Part shown: positions 45,431 through 51,759 of the stretch, one piece after another
How the letters are laid out: every line of letters begins with the position of its first letter
How positions within the stretch are numbered: the stretch's first letter is position 1
Origin: Planctomycetaceae bacterium
GTDB lineage: Bacteria; Planctomycetota; Planctomycetia; Planctomycetales; Planctomycetaceae
NCBI GenBank assembly: GCA_947476295.1
Contig: CANJQC010000024.1
Span: 1 to 51,759, forward strand
Direction: 5' to 3'
Length of the DNA stretch: 51,759 nucleotides
Program-made: the position numbers and the translations under genes
Notes under the pieces: model-generated
Seen by the model: only the letters and a program-made list of their open reading frames with translations
What the model was told of the DNA's origin: nothing
Database searches by the model: none

Positions 45431-45910
45431 ATGACCTCCGAAACATCTGCCCTGCCATTTGTTCAGCTCTTTACCGATGGTGCCTGTCGAGGAAATCCGG
45501 GACCGGGCGGTTGGGGCTGCATTCTTCGTCATCCCGCCACAAAGACTGAGAAAGAATTCAGTGGCGGCCAGACGCTGACGACCAATAACCAGATGGAACT
45601 TCAGGCCGTGATCGAGGGCCTTAAGCTTTTGACGCGTAGATCTCGTGTCGAAGTCGTCACCGATAGTTCGTACGTGGCAAACGGTTCCAAAGAATGGTTG
45701 CCCGGCTGGAAGCGCAACGGCTGGAACCGCAAAGACGGCAAAAAACTGGTTCCGATCAAGAACATCGAACACTGGAAACAGCTCGATGCGTTGCTCACCC
45801 AGCATCAGATAACTTTCAAGCTCATTAAAGGCCACGCTGGCCACGTTGAAAACGAACGTTGCGATGTTCTGGCCGTTGATGCTGCCGAACGCGCTCGGTA
45901 CTCAAGTTGA
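45431..45910 (+). CDS. rnhA: Ribonuclease HI
   Basis: A 159-aa enzyme that cuts RNA in RNA-DNA hybrids. The catalytic acids are visible: Asp16 in FTDGACRGNPGPGGWG, Glu in NNQMELQAVI, Asp in VVTDSSYVANG and Asp in HAGHVENERCDVLA. An open frame extends upstream to 45377 but that part is the palindromic repeat, so the ATG at 45431 is the real start. Confidence 0.96.
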   Translation: MTSETSALPFVQLFTDGACRGNPGPGGWGCILRHPATKTEKEFSGGQTLTTNNQMELQAVIEGLKLLTRRSRVEVVTDSSYVANGSKEWLPGWKRNGWNRKDGKKLVPIKNIEHWKQLDALLTQHQITFKLIKGHAGHVENERCDVLAVDAAERARYSS

Positions 45911-46472
45911 GTGCGATTTGAAGTCGCCTAAGCTCAGTCACTTCGCCGACTAAGATTCCCTGGCGCCATGAAATGGACCCCGAAATAACTGGGCGATAAC
46001 ATCCCTGGCTAAGTTCACTTCTAAGCCCCCTGACCACCAACAGATCCTGCTGGAAAAATTCGGTCTCAAACTCCTTTCGAAAATAATCCAGAAGAAAATG
46101 GAGTGAGACAAAACACCAAAAAACCCAGAAAACATTGTTTTTTTCATCGAACTGGGGAAGTTGGGTCAGGACCGCTCGACAAATAACTGTCTCTTTTGTA
46201 CCCCTAACCCTGCCCTCTCCCATTCACAGGGGAGAGGAGGATGCGGTCAATTATTTCTCGAAAGTTCCTTACTTCGGGATTTATTAGTGGATATTAGTGT
46301 TCCCTGTTCTACACGTTTCAGAGCGAATGAATGACAGGTGCATGAGCGGCAAACGTGCAGTTGCATTTATTCGGTTGTCCTTCATTCCGTTGTCTCGATG
46401 GCTTTTCGTGGCTTAGCCGGTGCCAATTTCTGGAACCCAGCCGATGGGTGAGGCGATTCACTAAGGCGCAGT
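45911..46472. other. Intergenic region between rnhA and a glycosyltransferase
   Basis: About 560 bp without a recognisable gene. Contains a family 8 repeat at 46213-46237 and A/T-rich runs around 46100-46145. Minus-strand open frames (to 46223) show no family motif. Confidence 0.45.
46213..46237. repeat. Family 8 repeat (CCTCTCCC...GGGGAGAGG)
   Basis: CCTCTCCC at 46214-46221 and GGGGAGAGG ending at 46237 form a hairpin preceded by CCCCTAACCCTG. Related to the element inside the NRPS gene at 50765-50820. Confidence 0.6.
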
Positions 46473-47471
46473 ATGACAATTGAACGGACCACGGTTAAGC
46501 AGGCTGACTTGACGGTGCTCATCTGCACGCTGGATCGTCCGGATTCACTCCGGGAGACGCTTCAGCTACTTGCGCAAAACGACATCGATGGCCTCGATGT
46601 CCTCGTGATCGACAACGCAAATGAGCCCACCGCCAGGGCAGTGACCGAATCGATGTCAGCGGAACTTTCAGTGCGATACCTGCACGAGCCAAAGGCCGGA
46701 AAAGGCCATGCGCTGAATCGTGGACTTGAGGCTGAATGCCTTGCTCCGATCATTGCGGTCCTTGACGACGATATGAGTCCCGGGCCCGAATGGTGCCGCG
46801 GCGTTCTGGATCTGTGCGAGCGTTGGCCGGACTCCGGTGTTTTTGCGGCAGGGTCGTATGTCGTCTGGCCCGAGAACATCGAGATCCCGGAGTGGGTGCG
46901 TCGCGGTGCCGTATCCTGTTGGGCTCTGTCCGTCGTGCGATATGACAAAGAACGGTACACGGCTCCCGGTGAATTCATGAGCGGGAATCATTTCTGGTTC
47001 CGCAGGGACATCGTCGGATCGCGGCGTTTCCCGGACTTCTGGGCTCCGGAGGCTCATTTTACCCTGGGGCTAATTGACGATGGAACGACTGGTGTCGTCG
47101 CGCCCGAGCCTCGCTGCGGACATCGGATCCAGCCCAACCTGCTTCGCATTGATGTCCAGCGGGAGCGGGCCACAAAGATGGGACGCCATCTGGCAAGATT
47201 CCGACTCGAATTTCCAAGGACGGTCCCGCAAGCGAAGATGGCTGCCAATCATCCGCTTCTGTGGAAAGTTCGCTGCCTTGCCAATCTGGCACGCTGGCTG
47301 CTTGTGGCGGCGTCTGTACCGTTGCGGCGGTCCGGCAATCGCATACCGACAGCATTGGTCGCACGAGTCGCAATCGCAAACAATCTCGAGTGCCTTCGCA
47401 GAGGATCGCTGTCGATGGGACGCGGTCTAGCTCCACCGAGGCCTGAGGTATTATCAGACAACCTGGAATAG
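46473..47471 (+). CDS. Family 2 glycosyltransferase
   Basis: A 332-aa GT-A type enzyme. LTVLICTLDRPDSLRETLQL is the nucleotide-binding start, KAGKGHALNRGLE and the metal-binding AVLDDDMSPGPEW follow, then SGNHFWFRRDIVG as acceptor region. A hydrophobic C-terminal stretch (LANLARWLLVAASVPL) may associate with the membrane. It faces the NRPS/PPTase genes tail to tail; whether it decorates their product cannot be told from sequence. Confidence 0.88.
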   Translation: MTIERTTVKQADLTVLICTLDRPDSLRETLQLLAQNDIDGLDVLVIDNANEPTARAVTESMSAELSVRYLHEPKAGKGHALNRGLEAECLAPIIAVLDDDMSPGPEWCRGVLDLCERWPDSGVFAAGSYVVWPENIEIPEWVRRGAVSCWALSVVRYDKERYTAPGEFMSGNHFWFRRDIVGSRRFPDFWAPEAHFTLGLIDDGTTGVVAPEPRCGHRIQPNLLRIDVQRERATKMGRHLARFRLEFPRTVPQAKMAANHPLLWKVRCLANLARWLLVAASVPLRRSGNRIPTALVARVAIANNLECLRRGSLSMGRGLAPPRPEVLSDNLE

Positions 47472-47643
47472 GCTGCGATAAAGTCAGGGAATTTGAACCA
47501 CTCTGAGGTGGTGCCGCGTCTTCGGATAAGTCACAAGGGTAAGCCTGCGGCAGGAAAATGAGTCGCATTTTTTTAAACACTAATCGACGCTGATCGACGC
47601 TAATGAATCGCGGGGCTGCCGTGGAATATGCTTCGGGCCTTAA

Positions 47644-48345
47644 TTAGTGGCGATGAGTGGTCATCGGAGCCAGAACGGCAACGGAACCTGTGTAGCCGGG
47701 TGGTGATTCGATGTCGATGAATGTCAGCTGTGAGTCCCATCCGGCTGGCTGCTCGATGGTGAAACCGCAGCCAATGGCCTTGAGCCCGGCTTCTCGCCGA
47801 GTCCATTCCTGAAAGAATGCCCGCTGTTGCTCGTTGGCCTCCAGAGCGGCCCATGTCCTGTATTGTTCTGGGGAAAACAGCTGCAGGGCGACCCTATCCA
47901 AATCTTTTGGATCCGTGAGTTGCTCGACATCCACGCCCACTTCGCATGAGCCATGGAATGCCAGCAGGACCACGTTGCCGGAATGTGCGACGTTGAAATA
48001 GATGGCTGGCGTCGGCGGACAGCGCTGGACGGATGGCTTTCCAAGGTCGCAGAATTGCAGGATCACCTGGTGCGGCGGTAACCCCATGTACGCTCCCAGC
48101 AGCACGCGCAGCCACGCCCTTCCTGCGGCAAACCGCAGTTGATCCGGACGACATCTGAATCGATCCCTGCGGATCTTCTCGTCGCTCGTGAGTAATGACT
48201 CAAACTGCGCCGACTCCTCATAGCTCTCCGCCAACTGCCCCAGCCAGACCACCGGATCGTCAGATAGTCCGTCTAGTCCTGTGAATGAACTCGCGCTGGC
48301 TTGAAATTCCAGTTCGTTCAGCAGTCGCGGCTTGAGCGGGGTCAT
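47644..48345 (-). CDS. 4'-phosphopantetheinyl transferase (Sfp type)
   Basis: A 233-aa protein. Sfp-family motifs: FNVAHSGNVVLLAF, the magnesium-binding GVDVEQL and FFQEWTRREAGLKAIGCG. It attaches phosphopantetheine from CoA to carrier-protein serines. It lies 214 bp downstream of the NRPS on the same strand, so it is its likely activator; a repeat element separates them. Confidence 0.92.
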   Translation of the reverse strand: MTPLKPRLLNELEFQASASSFTGLDGLSDDPVVWLGQLAESYEESAQFESLLTSDEKIRRDRFRCRPDQLRFAAGRAWLRVLLGAYMGLPPHQVILQFCDLGKPSVQRCPPTPAIYFNVAHSGNVVLLAFHGSCEVGVDVEQLTDPKDLDRVALQLFSPEQYRTWAALEANEQQRAFFQEWTRREAGLKAIGCGFTIEQPAGWDSQLTFIDIESPPGYTGSVAVLAPMTTHRH

Positions 48346-48389
48346 ATGATCGCTCGGTTTGAGATGGGTGTTGTGAGCTGCATGGATTG

Positions 48390-48498
48390 AACAGAAGCAC
48401 GCAAAGGTCGCGAAGGAAAGGCACTGAACAAGTTCAATTCGAAGCCATCTGGGACACTCTGCTTTTGCCCCTCTTTGTTACCTTTGCGGCCTTCTGTT
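48390..48498. repeat. Palindromic repeat, family 9, between NRPS and PPTase genes
   Basis: Imperfect inverted ends of about 30 nt: 48390-48420 (AACAGAAGCACGCAAAGGTC...) against 48467-48498 (...ACCTTTGCGGCCTTCTGTT). Size about 109 bp, no coding capacity seen; MITE-like. Confidence 0.65.
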
Positions 48499-48559
48499 GA
48501 AAAATGCGTTCTTGCACCCTCACCCTGCGGCTCTCCTGAGTCTGTATTCCGCAGGCGAT

Positions 48560-51500
48560 TTATGATTCCGCCAGCAGTCTTCGGAACAGCACTGCAAATG
48601 CCGCCACATTCTCTTCGCTGATCAATGAATGGTGAGTGCCAGCCACTCGATAGAAATCGACTTTGCCGCGGACAAAGCACTTCCAGAATTTCTCGTGTGG
48701 AAACTCTTTAACGTCGTCACCTGCAAATACAACGACGTTTCCGATCCAGGGTTTCGGCCGATAGTTTACAACTGCGGCATCAAAATAGTCGACGATCCTA
48801 CCCTGTTCGACGCTCGGGGCCAGATCGACAGAATTTGACTCCGTTGGCATCTCACGCCGAGTTCCCGGCAGGTGCATCCTTAGCCATTTCAATCGCCGCT
48901 GCAAGTATTGCCAGCGTTTTCCAGCCGGCTGTTTCAGTGCGTTCCGCAGGTGGTAGCCCGCTTTCTTAAATAACGCAGGCGCCGCTATACGCAGGAAGAC
49001 GGACCAACCAACATTGCATGATGCCTGAGTGTCCAGCAATGCCAGCATGTCAACTTTCTCGCCTTGAGCGTTCAATTCCTGAGCGACCGCATACGCAATC
49101 CAGCCACCCAAGGATTGTCCGGCCAGATGGTACGGACCCTGCGGCTGCACTGTGCGAATCTCGCTGGCGTAGTGTCTTGCCATCTCTTCAACCGTCGCGT
49201 GCTTCGGCGATGTTCCATCCAGTCCGATCGCCTGTAATGCATAGACAGGACGATCCGGGCTCAACTGCCTCGCCAGTTGAACAAACCCATAGGCACTGCC
49301 GCCCCATCCATGCATGCAGAAGAGTGGAAGCTCTTGTCCTTTTGTCTGCAGGGGAACCAACGACGTCCAGCGCGGCGTCCAGTCTCGATCGCTGATCCGC
49401 CGAGCCAGTGATTCCACGGTCGGTGACTGAAAGACGTCGGCAATCGACAACTGACAATTCAGCCACTTCTGCATTTCGGACACAAGTCTGGCGGCGAGCA
49501 GCGAATGTCCGCCCAGCTCGAAGAAATTGTCACGGATTCCCACCTGTTCACAGTTCAGGACGGACTGCCAGATAGTTGCGACCTGTCGCTCCAGCTCGTT
49601 CTGCGGAGCCTCGTAAGCACCTCCGCTGGTCACTTCAATGCCCTTGTGATTCGCCAGTGCCTGGCGATCCAGTTTACCGTTCGGTGTCAGCGGCAGTTCT
49701 GGCAAAACGATGAACTGAGTCGGGATCATGTATTCCGGCAGCGTTTTCGACAGCGAGGATCGCAGCTCTGCCGCAGAAAGACTGGCCGGATCCTGCTGTG
49801 TGCTCGACCCAGTTCCCGTAAGCTCGGCAGTGACCAGCCAGGCCACCAGCCGCTTGTCACTCGCCGCCTGTTCCAGCGCAAGCACTGCCACATCACGGAT
49901 CCCCGGCAGGCCCCGGAGCGCTGCTTCGATCTCACCCAGTTCGATGCGGAAACCGCGGATCTTCACCTGATGATCTGTGCGACCGAGAAACTCGATGTTT
50001 CCATCCGGCCGATAACGGGCAAGGTCACCGGTCCGGTACAGACGTGCGTCGGGATCGTCGCTGAATGGATTGGGAATAAACTTTTCGGCGGTTAACTCAG
50101 GGGCGTTCAGATAGCCGCATGCCAGCCCGTCTCCACCCGCATACAATTCACCCACGACACCCAAAGGGACAGGCTGCAGTGACAAGTCCAGCAGATAGAC
50201 CTGTGTGTTGCTGACAGGACGACCGATTGGCACGGATGGAATCAGGTCAGATTCGTCACCCACCGTGTAGCAGCAAGTGAACGTCGTATTTTCTGTGGGG
50301 CCATAGCCGTTGATCAGCCGACAGTTCGGTAAAGCATGCTTTGCCCGGATGACGTGATCCACAGATAACACGTCGCCGCCAGCCAGCAGTTGTCGCAATG
50401 GACGCAATGCGTCGAGCTGTTCGTCCACCATCAGATGAAACAGTCCCGCCGTCAGCCACAGGGTCGTGACATGATATCGACAAATGGCACTGCCGATTTC
50501 TGTAAGTGACGGCTGATCGGGCGGCATGAGAACCAGACGTGCTCCATTCAATAAGGCTCCCCAGATCTCAAAAGTTGACGCATCGAAAGACAGCGTCGAT
50601 AACTGCAGCAGCGTGTCCGCTTCGGTCAGCGAAACGTAGTTGGCGGATTTCACCAGACGCACCACAGCGCGGTGCGGAACCAGAACGCCACGAGGTTCAC
50701 CGGTGGAGCCCGACGTGTAGTTCACGTACGCGGGCGAGGTTGCGGTCGGCTGATGGCTGTCAAGCCCCCTCATCCGGCCTTCGGCCACCTTCTCCCCCGA
50801 TCTCGGGGGAGAAGGGACCGGGGAGTCCGACTGGGTGTCGTTGATGAAGCTGAGACAGCAGGCTTGAGCCACGAACGGGCGATCTTGAACCGAGGAGGCC
50901 GTTGTCGCTTTTTCGGTTCCAGAGAGGGCTCGTTGCAGCAGCGGAGCATGAATCCTTTCTGTCAGGATTATTGCCAGTCGTGCGTCGGTGATCAGGAACC
51001 GCAGTCTTTCTTCCGGCAGTTTAGGATCGAGCGGGACATAGGCGCCGCCAGCCTTCAGGATGCCCAGCAGGCCAACAATCATGTCGAGTGAGCGTTCGAC
51101 ACACAGGCCGACCAGAACTTCCGGGCCGACGCCCAGCGATTGCAGGTGCCGGGCTAGGTGATTGGCTCGGGCATTCAGTTCCGCATACGTCAGGCTCTGG
51201 TCTTCAAACACGACGGCCACTGCATCGGGGGTCCGCACGACCTGGTCTTCAAACAACTGATGCACGCACTTGTCATGTGGGTAGTCGCGAGACGTCTGAT
51301 TCCATTCAACCAGAACCTGATGCCGTTCGGCGGCCGTCATGAGTTCCAGGTGGCTGATGCGTTGATCCGGATCGGCAGTCACAGAACTCAGCATCTGCGC
51401 CCAGTGACCGGACATCCGACTGACGGTTTCCGGGAGGAACAGGTCGCTGTCATATTCCCACTGACAGATCCACTGGTCGTCGATATTCAGAACGCTGAGC

Positions 51501-51759
51501 GTCAGATCGCATTTACTGGTGCCGGTGTCCACTGAGACTGGCTGTGCCGTGGCATTTTCCAGGTGCAGTGTTTGCAGACTTCCCTCCAGCAGCACAAACA
51601 TCACCTGATGCAGCGGATGCTGTCCTGCGTGCCGGTCATGCACGGCCAACTCGACAATCTGCTCGAACGGCAGGTCGGCATGGCTGTAGGCACCCATCAG
51701 CGTGTCATGTACCTGACGCACAGTCTCACGAAAATTCTGGCTTGCTTCCAGTCGTGTAC
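48560..51759 (-). CDS. Nonribosomal peptide synthetase, C(partial)-A-PCP-TE, runs off right edge
   Basis: The frame stays open from 48560 to the window edge (ASQNFRETVRQV continues upstream of the GTG at 51721), so at least 1065 aa are present and the start is missing. Residues below count from 51721. The end of a condensation domain (DLPFEQIVE) is followed by an adenylation domain from about 150 to 660 with YTSGSTGEPRGV, FDASTFEIWG, NGYGPTENTTFT, YRTGDLARY and PNGKLDRQ. The carrier domain has its serine at 740 (LGGHSLLA). A thioesterase ends the chain: GWGGSAYGF, GQSLGGW with Ser870, and His1030-His1031 in AGTHHSLIS. My reading of the ten pocket residues gives DAFWLGGTFK, closest to valine codes. 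A repeat inserts about 20 residues near 298-322. Confidence 0.93.
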   Translation of the reverse strand, partial: TRLEASQNFRETVRQVHDTLMGAYSHADLPFEQIVELAVHDRHAGQHPLHQVMFVLLEGSLQTLHLENATAQPVSVDTGTSKCDLTLSVLNIDDQWICQWEYDSDLFLPETVSRMSGHWAQMLSSVTADPDQRISHLELMTAAERHQVLVEWNQTSRDYPHDKCVHQLFEDQVVRTPDAVAVVFEDQSLTYAELNARANHLARHLQSLGVGPEVLVGLCVERSLDMIVGLLGILKAGGAYVPLDPKLPEERLRFLITDARLAIILTERIHAPLLQRALSGTEKATTASSVQDRPFVAQACCLSFINDTQSDSPVPSPPRSGEKVAEGRMRGLDSHQPTATSPAYVNYTSGSTGEPRGVLVPHRAVVRLVKSANYVSLTEADTLLQLSTLSFDASTFEIWGALLNGARLVLMPPDQPSLTEIGSAICRYHVTTLWLTAGLFHLMVDEQLDALRPLRQLLAGGDVLSVDHVIRAKHALPNCRLINGYGPTENTTFTCCYTVGDESDLIPSVPIGRPVSNTQVYLLDLSLQPVPLGVVGELYAGGDGLACGYLNAPELTAEKFIPNPFSDDPDARLYRTGDLARYRPDGNIEFLGRTDHQVKIRGFRIELGEIEAALRGLPGIRDVAVLALEQAASDKRLVAWLVTAELTGTGSSTQQDPASLSAAELRSSLSKTLPEYMIPTQFIVLPELPLTPNGKLDRQALANHKGIEVTSGGAYEAPQNELERQVATIWQSVLNCEQVGIRDNFFELGGHSLLAARLVSEMQKWLNCQLSIADVFQSPTVESLARRISDRDWTPRWTSLVPLQTKGQELPLFCMHGWGGSAYGFVQLARQLSPDRPVYALQAIGLDGTSPKHATVEEMARHYASEIRTVQPQGPYHLAGQSLGGWIAYAVAQELNAQGEKVDMLALLDTQASCNVGWSVFLRIAAPALFKKAGYHLRNALKQPAGKRWQYLQRRLKWLRMHLPGTRREMPTESNSVDLAPSVEQGRIVDYFDAAVVNYRPKPWIGNVVVFAGDDVKEFPHEKFWKCFVRGKVDFYRVAGTHHSLISEENVAAFAVLFRRLLAES
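50765..50820. repeat. Family 8 palindromic repeat, in frame inside the NRPS adenylation domain
   Basis: CCTTCTCCCCCGA (50788-50800) and its exact complement (50803-50815), next to GGCC-TTC-GGCC (50776-50786). On the coding strand it gives SPPRSGEKVAEGRMRG, just before the YVNYTSGSTG core motif. The frame stays open. Confidence 0.85.

Noticed and set aside
45950-46223. Minus-strand open frames between rnhA and the glycosyltransferase gene
   Set aside because: Unusual composition, no motif, and they run into the family 8 repeat.
1-51759. CRISPR arrays, prophage or intact insertion sequence
   Set aside because: No regularly spaced direct repeats, no cas, integrase, phage structural or intact transposase genes were seen.

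Overview
The window looks like chromosomal DNA of a planctomycete, probably class Planctomycetia. The signs are a neutral-ceramidase/PVC-dehydrogenase/cytochrome c fusion, a PSCyt1-DUF1549-DUF1553 protein paired with a Tat-exported DUF1501 protein, a DUF1080 protein, several secreted proteins of unknown role, and many short palindromic repeats. Genes are mostly loosely spaced, and both strands are used. No rRNA, tRNA, CRISPR array, integrase or intact transposase was seen.

Layout. 1-788: remnant of a type I restriction HsdR gene and a palindromic repeat. 789-10300: exported catabolic block (giant ceramidase-like fusion, PSD1-type cytochrome protein, DUF1501 protein). 10514-14614: lysS, then a LolC/E-like permease and a LolD-like ATPase. 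14871-18412: ppa, an adenylate kinase-like gene, a small lipoprotein and a short uvrC. 18419-21656: metallopeptidase lipoprotein, rdgB, membrane metallophosphoesterase. 24986-21664 (minus strand): a three-gene run of tandem GNAT, DUF2156/MprF-C-like and M42 aminopeptidase genes. 25151-26213: a nested palindrome and a broken MscS/KefA gene. 26438-28501: acpP, fabF and arfB. 28641-36221: DUF1080, SPFH-GYF, a long unknown exported protein, peroxiredoxin, a small thioredoxin-like protein and a multi-spanning acyltransferase-like protein. 36532-38515: purine nucleoside phosphorylase and a one-TM protein. 38737-41252: circularly permuted ATP-grasp plus alpha-E protein. 41259-45910: GNAT, MDR oxidoreductase, HD hydrolase, infA, rnhA. 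46473-51759: glycosyltransferase, 4'-phosphopantetheinyl transferase, and the terminal module of a nonribosomal peptide synthetase that runs off the right edge.

How the genes work together. The PSD1/DUF1501 pair and the ceramidase fusion look like one envelope-associated oxidative or hydrolytic degradation theme. The phosphopantetheinyl transferase beside the NRPS would activate its carrier domain. acpP-fabF is a standard fatty-acid pair. The ATP-grasp/alpha-E pair is a conserved but poorly understood peptide-modification-like pair.

The most striking feature is a set of at least nine families of short palindromic repeats. Most copies are intergenic, but several lie in frame inside genes: two in the 1789-aa fusion, one in the NRPS adenylation domain, and probably one in a linker of a one-TM protein. 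This resembles the in-frame palindromic elements known from Rickettsia and is my best candidate for an undescribed phenomenon here. All functional calls come from reading the translated sequence; no database search was run.
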